In this document: in pieces, positions 9,301 through 16,400 of the stretch
Numbering within the stretch: position 1 is the first letter of the stretch
Layout of the letters: every line of letters begins with the position of its first letter
IMG/VR virus record: IMGVR_UViG_3300046009_003988
Coordinates: 1 to 48,940 of that record
Strand: one strand, 5' to 3'
Source of the DNA: a virus
DNA length: 48,940 nucleotides
The notes under the pieces: model-generated
Database searches by the model: none
What the model was told of the DNA's origin: nothing
Seen by the model: the letters and a program-made list of their open reading frames with translations, nothing else
Translations under genes and position numbers: made by a program

Positions 9301-10470
9301 ATTAGCGGTTGGTACAGTTTTTACTGTATAAACGCATAGTGGAAAGAAATCTCCTGCTGGCGTATATCTACGACCTTTTTTACCTATGGTATATGTAACA
9401 CCTTGCTCTTCTTTAGCCCATAGATAAATGGACTCACCTTCTTGAAAACCGTGTGCAGTTTTAGTTATAGTTTTAGTACTTCCTAAAGTAGAGGCTGCAT
9501 GGGTTCCGGTTTTAATATTATTAACTAAACTAGCATTGGCATATACTATTCCAGCAACATATGTTGCACTTGGAACTGTAATTGTATAGGTATCCGGAGT
9601 AACAGAATTTATTGTATATATATTTTCTGGTAAAGTTCCAGTTTTAGAAGCTATATATAAAGTTTGACCTGATAAATATCCATGATTAGCTAAAGTTAGT
9701 GTTAAACTTGTAGTTGCTGTTGTGGCATGTGGATATGTAGATTCTAATAATTTAGGGCGTTCTACTCTAGTTGATACATTAATAGTATTTTCTACTGAGT
9801 TTAAATCTGAAATAACTGCTTGATTTTGCGTACCTGTACGAACATCTATAAAACTATCTCTGAAGTTATAGGTTCCATCTGCATTTTGTAGTGGTACATC
9901 ATTAATAAATACGGATTGATCACCCGAGACTAGTCCCCCAATTTCCCCTTCGGAAACTAGGTCTAGTACTCTAGCAAATTGTTTTGAGCGTAATGTATTG
10001 GGGTCTTCTACTGCTGGACGACTTGCACCACCACCTTTACCTCCACCACCATTATGTACACGAATACCATCTACTATATAAGTATGGTCTGGTACTACTG
10101 ATAGGTTATATACATCTTCAATGCCAGCCTCTTCTGAGACTATCATTGGTCTTAGGGTACCATCACTATCAACCAAACAATCATGGGTTGATAAATTACC
10201 TATTTCTGAAAATGAGTTAAGTTGGTTTAAAACCCAGTGATTAGCAGTAGCATATATTTCACCACCCCAATAAGTATATTTTGATACCTCATTGTTTTTA
10301 TGGAAAAATACTTCTTCTACTACTGATGTAGCTAGTCTACCTGTATCATTATAGGAGATTACTTCATCACCTACAACTATTTCAGATATATTTTTATACC
10401 CAGAAGTTGTTAGAACTTTAGCATACTGTGGAAAACATCCACCACTACCTATAATTTCTTTTTGTGCCAT
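3388..10470 (-). CDS. J: Lambda J-like tail tip / host specificity protein with N-terminal Hint domain
   Basis: 2360 residues, about twice lambda J. After a Hint domain (residues 12-140) and a Gly-rich linker, the J-type N-terminus appears (LRSKQFARVLDLVSEGEIGG). The core continues to about residue 1200 with phrases typical of J proteins, such as GTFVVDWTDNPAWVFYDLIT. From about 1230 to 2000 there is a series of fibronectin type III-like modules with conserved Trp and Tyr (LSISWESP, LTLSWSAVPD, LKVSWSAP, LTLKWTAP). The C-terminus is Gly/Ser/Thr-rich. J forms the central tip that binds the host surface and guides DNA ejection. It starts at the stop of the I-like gene (TAATG overlap). Confidence 0.93.
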   Translation of the reverse strand: MAQKEIIGSGGCFPQYAKVLTTSGYKNISEIVVGDEVISYNDTGRLATSVVEEVFFHKNNEVSKYTYWGGEIYATANHWVLNQLNSFSEIGNLSTHDCLVDSDGTLRPMIVSEEAGIEDVYNLSVVPDHTYIVDGIRVHNGGGGKGGGASRPAVEDPNTLRSKQFARVLDLVSEGEIGGLVSGDQSVFINDVPLQNADGTYNFRDSFIDVRTGTQNQAVISDLNSVENTINVSTRVERPKLLESTYPHATTATTSLTLTLANHGYLSGQTLYIASKTGTLPENIYTINSVTPDTYTITVPSATYVAGIVYANASLVNNIKTGTHAASTLGSTKTITKTAHGFQEGESIYLWAKEEQGVTYTIGKKGRRYTPAGDFFPLCVYTVKTVPTANTFTVLLDEPLALNASSVFMQRATGTVRSVTNLEADECYITMEVPQLTEQDTTTGDLHGSKVSFVINVKNSEPYSKYERVGLSYNTKNNGTLSGTEVTIRDLGTYNSTSGSSSVLYATPPPDANSGTMYMYGNTNRRQSVAIKGYSVYTETEDAIASQLVLGWRTTSNKQQNISIGVYKRLVGATNWEIHATVAFTGKNETRTTASQGFGITNSVSVPVYTTKTVLVEHTLAIYEYKCEVIGVAQGLFGFTNRSYTVAFDTLGVIEGKTLAKYQRGYTVPLRGEGPWQVQVIRVEEESVKASISNELYWSTYTEVVKAKLNYPNSAMMYCAIDAEQFSSIPSRSYEIYGIKCKIPSNYDPLNRTYTGFWDGTFVVDWTDNPAWVFYDLITNTRYGLGDIVTGSLVDKWTLYSIAQYCDGSVPTGLGISGVVVGSISGTTLTITNRKNLSSIGVGSIVTGFGIEECTITALGTGTGGIGTYTISKAQSVPVGSSINIIIDDVEPRFTCNLYLQTREDAYKVVSNLASIFRGMVFWSTGLVTASQDSPKSVDAIYTAANVIDGTFTYTGTSAKTRHNVVLVSWNNPKNGYAIEVEYVQDEASILQNGIIQTELSAMGCTSQGQAHRLGKWLLYTEQYETETVSFKTGLDGLLCQPGDVIQTQDPFRSGIRLGGRVAAVQYNTGTNVIVTVDNPIKFTTGKTYTALFTKDDGTVISLPLSNISNNQNQIDLIVNTTQSFIIPVGSVWIVSVSDLALQSWRVVSISEPSKGVMGITALSYNEEKFNNIEYNHRLQPKKINTQTLVPEPVENITITEHMYLIAPQVLSNILSISWESPDTTIDTYQVTYKNITTNSNEVVVYSNLPNIEISSISEAEYTISVQAINSLGTKSQKTEVNHVVVGKTVNPADITNFNSSLANDGLTLSWSAVPDLDIEYYEIRYGTWGLDSANAAIYRGKDTQVTLSTKTYVSGKTHLFYIKAKDTSGNWSASYTLSGSLIDNTTAKILLTKTPAPAILPILVTNSVSSVSNIIALPNPATNAQLSLNGNILKVSWSAPVVNSNNISTYGYRIFVTSNGVESAVAEVTGTSYEYLWLDNILSKTFRIETIDNSGQSSLPDLSISKTFTLPNQVNGITSTFSANKLTLKWTAPVVDSTDAATKLYRIYIDSVAIAEVTGTTYEYTWADKNLSRTFSIETVDIINNVSPRASVTIPVLVPAAPTGLTNTLTGTTLRSTWNHSVLASNSFPIAKYNIYFGDVGNPIKIGETVANSYSLEWTYGAGTKAIHIEAVDINGNVSNTRTTVTTAIVPPNAPSNISATMKESKLLFSWNPATTAINSLPIEYYELREGGTTWENATFVANIPASINILQYLYGITNVTELSTVPVGTLKYNQAKVFRIASKDTFGLASTTQTTVSVTLTKPSAINSLNVNIVGQFINAAWTSIITGTLLDVFTLPIDRYEIRATRSANVDETAWNNATSLASLSGSAIALDPPINPSVDPLNNADGTWYYLIRAYDSFNTAGALANKQLTITKPTKPLNFFNKVIDNNILLNWEDSAQHSFPIATFMLKKSFSPLATYTQAETIGTKSGNFTTVFEETSGNFTYFLVAIDTAGNISDMSHTNAVVNQPPDYVLTGDIYRDNFNVTTYGSNTVTSTRTNIVKSDALGTTGINKLIGPMSPTQTFETHFTGNSWTIIQDQPNAGYPIYAQPSTNTGTLTEVIDYGIIFNTNQYVSIATDISNISGTTGTYQVILSTSTDGITYTSASSAVQPGTNINTTFGVFASSFRYVKVEIILNSNTTGIDLLRINDYRLKLSIKYTNDGGSGQVSDNGIYQINLSGSGSGYTSIPTVTIGGNGTGAKARAIISGGTVTGIEVTNSGSGYTSILPANITITGGGGGGAVVASIVKTSATSGTIVAFNYDYLDVSGIQITYGGTTPGIAIYDFVDTTYPKFFRVLLFNNSGTPITGNFSWSAKGTI
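10051..10437 (-). other. Hint / mini-intein-like domain inside J (residues 12-140)
   Basis: Block A: Cys12 in GGCFPQYAKVLTTSGYKNIS followed by VGDEVIS. Block B: GGEIYATANHWVLN with the conserved T-x-x-H (residues 75-78). Blocks F and G: VYNLSVVPDHTYIVDGIRVHN, ending in His139-Asn140. The length is 129 residues with no homing-endonuclease insert. The residue after Asn140 is Gly, not Cys, Ser or Thr, so canonical splicing lacks its acceptor. Both sides are Gly-rich (GSGG and GGGGKGGG), which looks like insertion into the Gly-rich N-terminus of J. Domain identity is high confidence; self-processing is inference. Confidence 0.88.
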
Positions 10471-11021
10471 TATATTGGAATCTCTCTTGAGGTAAGCCCT
10501 GCTGAAATAACTTGTGAACCTACACGTACTTTACCATAACATAAGGAAACTGGATTACCTGAACCTGTTGTATTTATTGGTCCATTAAATACATAAGAAG
10601 GTGTATTTTCTGGCTTCTCTGTACTAGTATCTTTATTTCTTCTTGGTGGGGCAAATAATATTTCTGATATGCCACTTAAAACCATTGATGCACCAACTGA
10701 AAACCATGTAGAACTCATCTCTGGTGCATATATCATTAAAGCAATACCAATAACTACTTTAAAAAACCCACCGGAACCAACTGTTACTGGTATTATTTTT
10801 ATAATATCTGCAGTTGTAATAGAACCAAGTTCTTCTTTACCAATATCCATTTTATCTAAAAATACATGGAAGTTATGTTGTTTTAAATATTCTTTGAAAC
10901 CTTTTAAATTTATTGATAGGGCTCGCACAGCCTCTGATGGTGTTGCTACCGCTAGTTGGAAACTTTTTCCAAATTTTTTACCTAGATGACCATATAGTTT
11001 TATTGTTTTTAATTCACTCAT
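10470..11021 (-). CDS. Lambda I-like tail assembly protein, copy 2
   Basis: 183 residues. It begins MSELKTIKLYGHLGKKFGKS, as in lambda I-type proteins, has a hydrophobic central segment near residues 88-120, and ends VSLCYGKVRVGSQVISAG plus LTSREIPI. It is a paralogue of the gene directly upstream, with identical last 26 residues but a diverged centre. I-like proteins assist assembly of the tail tip around J, which is the next gene (TAATG overlap). The start overlaps the stop of copy 1. Confidence 0.85.
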   Translation of the reverse strand: MSELKTIKLYGHLGKKFGKSFQLAVATPSEAVRALSINLKGFKEYLKQHNFHVFLDKMDIGKEELGSITTADIIKIIPVTVGSGGFFKVVIGIALMIYAPEMSSTWFSVGASMVLSGISEILFAPPRRNKDTSTEKPENTPSYVFNGPINTTGSGNPVSLCYGKVRVGSQVISAGLTSREIPI

Positions 11022-11581
11022 ATTGGTATCTCCCTAGATGTAAGTCCTGCTGATATAACTTGAGAACCAACTCGTACTTTTCCATAACATAATGATACTG
11101 GGTTCCCTTGAGAAATAGTATTAACAGGTCCATTAAATATATACGATGGACTATTTTCAGGTTTTTCACTATTATATGACTTAGGTTTCGGGGGTGCAAA
11201 TAGCACTTCTGCAATACCGGAAAGAGTCATACTTATACCTATTTTGGTTATCCAAGGCTGTTGAGTTACTATACCAACTACAATTAATACTATTCCAACT
11301 ATTGCTTTAAAAATACCACCACTACCTACTGTAACAGGTACTATTTTTATAATATCAGAAGATACTTTATAGTTGAGTTCATCTTGAGCTAAATCTTTTT
11401 TATCAATAAATATATGATAACCTGGTGCGCTATGTTTAGTTAAATACTGTTTAAAACCTTTAATATTAGTAGATAAAGCTCTTACAGCCTCGGCAGGTGT
11501 GGATACTGCTAGTTGGAAACTTTTTCCAAATTTTTTGCCCAAATGTCCATATAGCTTTACTGTTTTTAATTCGACGGACAT
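11018..11581 (-). CDS. Lambda I-like tail assembly protein, copy 1
   Basis: 187 residues with the family N-terminus (KTVKLYGHLGKKFGKSFQLA), a hydrophobic segment around residues 90-125 (FKAIVGIVLIVVGIV) and the same C-terminal 26 residues as copy 2. It lies in the lambda order K-I-J. The upstream spacer holds a purine-rich GAAGGGGG ribosome-binding site. Lambda has one I gene here, so this is a tandem duplication. Confidence 0.87.
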   Translation of the reverse strand: MSVELKTVKLYGHLGKKFGKSFQLAVSTPAEAVRALSTNIKGFKQYLTKHSAPGYHIFIDKKDLAQDELNYKVSSDIIKIVPVTVGSGGIFKAIVGIVLIVVGIVTQQPWITKIGISMTLSGIAEVLFAPPKPKSYNSEKPENSPSYIFNGPVNTISQGNPVSLCYGKVRVGSQVISAGLTSREIPI

Positions 11582-11593
11582 TTGTACCCCCTT

Positions 11594-12307
11594 CTACATA
11601 AGTGATTTATGTCTTATTACCTTACTAGTTATTTTTTGCCACCAACCACCATAAATCTCTTCGGAAGATAATCTATTCATTGGGTGATGTAATATTCTAT
11701 TATTTCCTATATATATTGCAGCGTGATTTTCTGTACTTGCGCCTACGCGCATTAGGAATAAGTCACCAATTTGTACACTACCATCAGTTACGACTTCAAA
11801 ACCTTGTTCTGGAAATCTCTCATTATATAAATCTTGCCCCTGTTCCCACCATAAATCTTTTCGTATATAATTAAATAAATCTATATTGAATTTTTCTTTA
11901 TAATAATCTCGGATTATAGAATAGCAATCTACTACACCATAATGATATGTTCTTCCTATTAAAGGTTGAACATATCCAGATGGATTAGTTATTGTATATT
12001 CTTTCAAGAATGGGTTAACTATAATCCATGGTATGGTATCTAATTCTAGGCTAGTTAAATCAGTTTGAGATGGTTTAGGGGATGACTTGGGGTGTGAGTG
12101 TACTATATAAACTATCTCACCTAAATCTTCTGCATCAGCATAATCAGTTGGACTAATAACGAAGTGATCTTCACTATTTAATTGATTAGTACAAGGTATA
12201 TATCTTAATCTACCTTTTAGTAGTATAACTACACCACAAGCCTCTACAGGAGCTTGTTGCTCTGCATGTGCATATATTTGTGTATTAATCAACTCTTCTA
12301 TTGTCAT
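11594..12307 (-). CDS. K: Lambda K-like tail tip protein: JAMM protease plus NlpC/P60 domain
   Basis: 237 residues. Residues 1-110 form a JAMM/MPN metallopeptidase: Glu22 in EACG, and the zinc motif H70-S-H72-P followed by PSQTD (Asp83). Residues 120-237 form an NlpC/P60 peptidase with Cys128 (VVDCYS) and His195 (NHAAIYIG). K-like proteins are minor tail-tip assembly factors, and the NlpC domain may cut peptidoglycan during entry. The order L-K-I-J matches lambda. The start codon overlaps the stop of the L gene. Confidence 0.92.
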   Translation of the reverse strand: MTIEELINTQIYAHAEQQAPVEACGVVILLKGRLRYIPCTNQLNSEDHFVISPTDYADAEDLGEIVYIVHSHPKSSPKPSQTDLTSLELDTIPWIIVNPFLKEYTITNPSGYVQPLIGRTYHYGVVDCYSIIRDYYKEKFNIDLFNYIRKDLWWEQGQDLYNERFPEQGFEVVTDGSVQIGDLFLMRVGASTENHAAIYIGNNRILHHPMNRLSSEEIYGGWWQKITSKVIRHKSLM

Positions 12308-13014
12308 TATCTTATTAATCCTACTGCAGGGAAACCACCAAATGGTAGTATTTCATTGACAAACCTAATCTCACATGAACCTAAACGTTTCCCGCACTTA
12401 TCGAGGCTTACTCCACAAGGTTCGTCGAATTCATTGAAGTAGTTAGTTCCAGTATATCCACACTCGGCACTTTTATAGTTCCAAGAACATAGATTTTTAA
12501 CTATTTGTCTACGTGGTAATACTACCCCTGTAAGTTCAAGTGCTGATGCAAGCTCGAATTCTACTTGTATTTTATCTTCTTTACTTTTTCTATCCACATA
12601 ATATATATCATCTGGAAAGTGTGCATTACTATCTGCTGTAGGATTAATTCCGTCTGGAAAATTTACAGCATCTAAATATTTAACAAAAGTACGTTTGCGT
12701 ATAAATTTACAAGTAACTAAGTCATTCATAGATAGCGTTAGCTCACCTATCATGCCAGATATATTTGCTAATAATAGTTTTGGTCTTGCTTGACTACCTA
12801 CGCCACTAGATTCAAATCCTGTTGCTTCTAGTGGGAATGGTACATAGGTTATGCCTTGCCAAACTACTTCTGCATTTAATGTATTAACATCAGAGTGAAA
12901 ATAATAAATCGGTCCACCCTGTTTAGTAGTATCTAACTCATATAATTCTATAAGTGAATCAGCATCTAATTTCTGAATCTCGGAAGTTATGCTTACTGGT
13001 GCGTCTAATGGCAT
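12307..13014 (-). CDS. L: Lambda L-like minor tail protein
   Basis: 235 residues. The C-terminal third has spaced cysteines (LCSWNYKSAECGYTG, then EPCGVSLDKCGKRLGSC) as in lambda L, which carries an iron-sulfur cluster in its C-terminal domain. The N-terminal part (ITSEIQKLDADSLIELYELD) is the usual phage minor tail L start. It sits between the M and K homologues with short spacing, in a tail-tip assembly operon. Cluster binding is inferred from the cysteines. Confidence 0.9.
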   Translation of the reverse strand: MPLDAPVSITSEIQKLDADSLIELYELDTTKQGGPIYYFHSDVNTLNAEVVWQGITYVPFPLEATGFESSGVGSQARPKLLLANISGMIGELTLSMNDLVTCKFIRKRTFVKYLDAVNFPDGINPTADSNAHFPDDIYYVDRKSKEDKIQVEFELASALELTGVVLPRRQIVKNLCSWNYKSAECGYTGTNYFNEFDEPCGVSLDKCGKRLGSCEIRFVNEILPFGGFPAVGLIR

Positions 13015-13022
13015 AAATTATC

Positions 13023-13364
13023 CTAAAGGTCAAAGACCTGAGTAAATGTTACTGATATATTACGAGAAATTGAAGTATCATGAACCATACTCCATTCTGA
13101 AGCAATTACTTTAATTTCTTGGGTCTCTCCAGCTGGGGTCCAGTTGAAGTATGTTCTACCTTCTGTATCCTCTAAAAAGGCTATGATGGCCTCGGCTGTG
13201 GTAACATCTCTTCCATTGAATGTTAGATTATATACTGAAGGCATATTATTGATGCCATCCCCTGTTCTTTGAGCATATCCGTCTCCGAACTGATAAAGTA
13301 ATACTCTAGGCTTGGTAGTCTTACTGAAACCCCTATCGGGAACGTATGAAAAGGTATTCGCCAT
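13023..13364 (-). CDS. M: Lambda M-like minor tail protein
   Basis: 113 residues, typical of the minor tail M family: FSKTTKPRVLLYQFGDGYAQ near the start and FNGRDVTTAEAIIAFLEDTE in the middle. M joins the tail tip to the tube around the tape measure. First gene of the M-L-K-I-I-J unit, downstream of its own promoter at 13392-13420. Confidence 0.92.
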   Translation of the reverse strand: MANTFSYVPDRGFSKTTKPRVLLYQFGDGYAQRTGDGINNMPSVYNLTFNGRDVTTAEAIIAFLEDTEGRTYFNWTPAGETQEIKVIASEWSMVHDTSISRNISVTFTQVFDL

Positions 13365-13391
13365 ATTTATTCCTATTTTTCTATTTTATCT

Positions 13392-13420
13392 AGTATATCA
13401 GATGTGCATAAAAAAGGCAA
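13392..13420 (-). promoter_or_regulatory. Promoter for tail tip operon
   Basis: Minus strand TTGCCT, 17 bases, TATACT. The -35 box lies inside the terminator hairpin that follows the tape measure gene, so termination and restart share the same bases. Confidence 0.7.
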
Positions 13421-13445
13421 GGATAAAAATTATCCTTGCCTTTTA
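13410..13445 (-). terminator. Terminator after tape measure gene
   Basis: AAGGCAAGGATAA pairs perfectly with TTATCCTTGCCTT around a 3-base loop, with T-rich sequence on both sides, so it can act on either strand. It starts just after the tape measure stop. Confidence 0.85.
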
Positions 13446-13450
13446 TTGGT

Positions 13451-16400
13451 TTACCTCTTATTGAGCAAACCACCGGAACGTTGTTGATTTACAATCTCTT
13501 CCCTAACTTTACTGCTGATTATCATACCTAGTTGTTTGGCATCTTGGGCATTAGTAGTACCAGTAGCTTGTGTATCAGTATTACCTTTAGCATCTACATT
13601 AACAACAACACTAATAGGACCGCTTCCACCACCGGTATTACCTTGCATAGTTACTGGAATAGTGCGACCATCTGGTAGGGGAACATAAGCTTCGTTCATT
13701 CTACCTTCGCCAAATACTGCCATTTGAGGTGAGTTAGCAATACCACCACTAGCATATTTATTTAGTTTAAGTGCACCATACTCACTCATGACACCGCCAT
13801 TAGCAAAGAATAATCCAGATAACCAACCTCCAAAACCTTCCATACCCATAGAACTACCAATAGCAGCACCAATATCACCCATGCCACCACCACTAAATAA
13901 ACCACCTATACTACCTAGTATACCACCTAATCCACCACCTGCTCCACCACCTGCTCCACCGCCTGAGAATATACTAAAAATACTAGAAAAGATTCCTCCG
14001 ATACCAGTACCTAAACCACTTAGTAAATTCATTACGATACCATTACTACCGAATAAACTTCCAAAACCATTTGCAATTCCACCAAATAAAGATGGTGTAC
14101 TTGTATTTAGATTAGCAACTTCATCTGATATATTAGTTAATGAACCATAGTACGCTTCATTAGCTGCTGTAGCTGCTTCAGTAGTCATATCGACAGTATC
14201 TGGTGCATTTTTATAGTCTTCAAAACCTCCAGCACCTGTTTGTCTAGTACCAAATAACTTGCTCCAAATACTAGGTGCTGCTGTTACTGGATTACTATTA
14301 CCTGCTGCTGCACCTCCTGTACCCATTGCAATAATTTTAAGATAATCCCTTGAGTCTTTAGCATAATCAAGTGCTTTTTCTTCATTAGTACTTATATCTA
14401 CACCAGGTAGTACAGCCCCCATAATATCTCTAATCATATTACGAGCACTAGATTTCATCTGTTCTGCAGCCATTTCTCTGAAACCTTCTGCAACTGTATT
14501 ACGGAATAAGTCACTTATTTCTTTAAATGTGATTTTAGTGCCATTCATCATTTTAGTAGTAATAGAATCTATAGCAGCATCCATGCCTGAATAAACTGCA
14601 TCAAAAACACCGGTTACAGTATCTTTCATGTTTGCAGCAAAATCACGTGCTCGTTTAGCTGCTTCATCATAGATTATTTGTGGTTTGTTATCTTCTTTCA
14701 TAAAGTTACGTTTTTTGGCTTCGTGTTGACGTTCTAAAGAGGCTAAGATTTCTTTATGTAATGCTAAATTACGTTCTAGTTCTTTACCATCTTGACCATT
14801 TTCTATATTTAAGCGTTTAGTTTCTGCTATCTTTTGCTGTATTAAATCTACTTCAAGTTGTACAGTAGAAGTATTATTTCTTAAACCCGCATCTATTTTT
14901 TGTTGTATGGATTCTTGGTCAGTAGCGAATTTTCTTTGTAGTGCTGCTCTTTCTTCTAAAATATCATTTTTTGCTTTTTCTAAGTTTAATGTTTGTTTTG
15001 ATCTTCCTAATCCCTCTAACTCTAGTGTTTGTACATCTGTTAGATTACCTTGTTTTTTAACAGCATTTAATGCATCTTCTTTATTTATTATAGTTTGTAA
15101 ATTATTAATATATTCTTTATCTAATACTTCTTGGTTAGATAAATTACCAAGATCTTTAGCTATAGATACTGCCGACTTACTATTTTCTAATAGTATATCT
15201 GCTTGCAAACCTTCTTGACGTTTATAATTTGTAAGATTAGCCGCATTTTTAGCTTCTTCTTTAATACTATTTACTTTTGCATCTGCATTTTCCTGTGCTT
15301 TTTTAGCTGCATCGACGGCTTCATTCATTATGGTTTTTGCTTGAGATTTATCAGAATCTTTGCTAAATTCAGTAGAATTAAATCTCATTTGAGCCTCTAA
15401 TTCTTGTTTTTTAAATTCTTTTTCATTTTTAGTTATTTCTAAAGCTGCTTTAGAATTTAAAAGATCAATACTAATAAGACCACTATACTTTTCTGCATTT
15501 GCTATTTTATCTGCTTCTAATTCTATTAATTTTTGTTGTGCGGTAATTTCATTATTAAGAAGATCCATTCTTTGTTGGTTTTGTTTTAGTTGCGCATCTG
15601 TAGAATTAGTTCCTAAAGTTGTTTGTTCGTCAATATTCTTTTTTAATGTTTCTGCGGCATTTAATTGCTTTAACTGCTCTTGTAATCTTTTTATTTCTTT
15701 TTCATATGGTTTTAAAGCAATATCCATAGCTGAAGTAGTTTCAGTTTTGGGGGCTTTAGGGGCTGTAGGTTTTTGATCTGTTTTAAGCATATTTGGTATA
15801 AAACTAATACTGTTCCACCAAGCTTCAAAATATGCAATAGCTTTATCAAATATATTAGTACCAAATTCCCAATTACTTAAAAGTAATAACCTTTCTTTGT
15901 CTTTTTCTATATTATAAGAAGCTAGTTTACTTTGGTAATCTTTTGAATCTTTAGCATATTTATCTAATGCCTCTAATTTTCTATTTTCGAAATCCCTTTG
16001 ATTACTATATACATACTCTTTTTCAAGTGCAAGCAGTTTTTGTGTACTTTGAATTTTTAATACTTCTTCAATAGATAGATTTTCTTCCATTAATTTACGT
16101 GATAAATCTGCTTCTTTTTGTACAAGTTCCATCAAACGAACATTAGATGGTCCAGTATTTAATTTATCTCTATCTGTCTTAGAAATATCCTTATATTTTC
16201 CTAAGTAAATATCTTGTGCATCAGTTAATTCTTTTTGTCTAAGACCTATTGCTTCTGTAATTGCTTGTATAGCTGCGGCAACTCTACGTACTTCTTCTAA
16301 TTGCTTACCAGCCTTAGTATTTAGTCCTTCAGGTACTTTAGCTAAAAGATTAATTTTTTCATCTGCTGTTAAAGTTATATCGTTTAATCCCTTTTGTAAA

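Noticed and set aside
9984-10220. 78-residue plus-strand frame rich in His, Leu and Tyr
   Set aside because: Antisense shadow of the J gene and Hint domain, with no promoter or ribosome-binding site.
11014-11214. 66-residue minus-strand frame
   Set aside because: Out-of-frame shadow inside the I-like copy 1 gene.
13788-14150. Pro-rich plus-strand frame of 120 residues
   Set aside because: Complement of the Gly-rich part of the tape measure gene.
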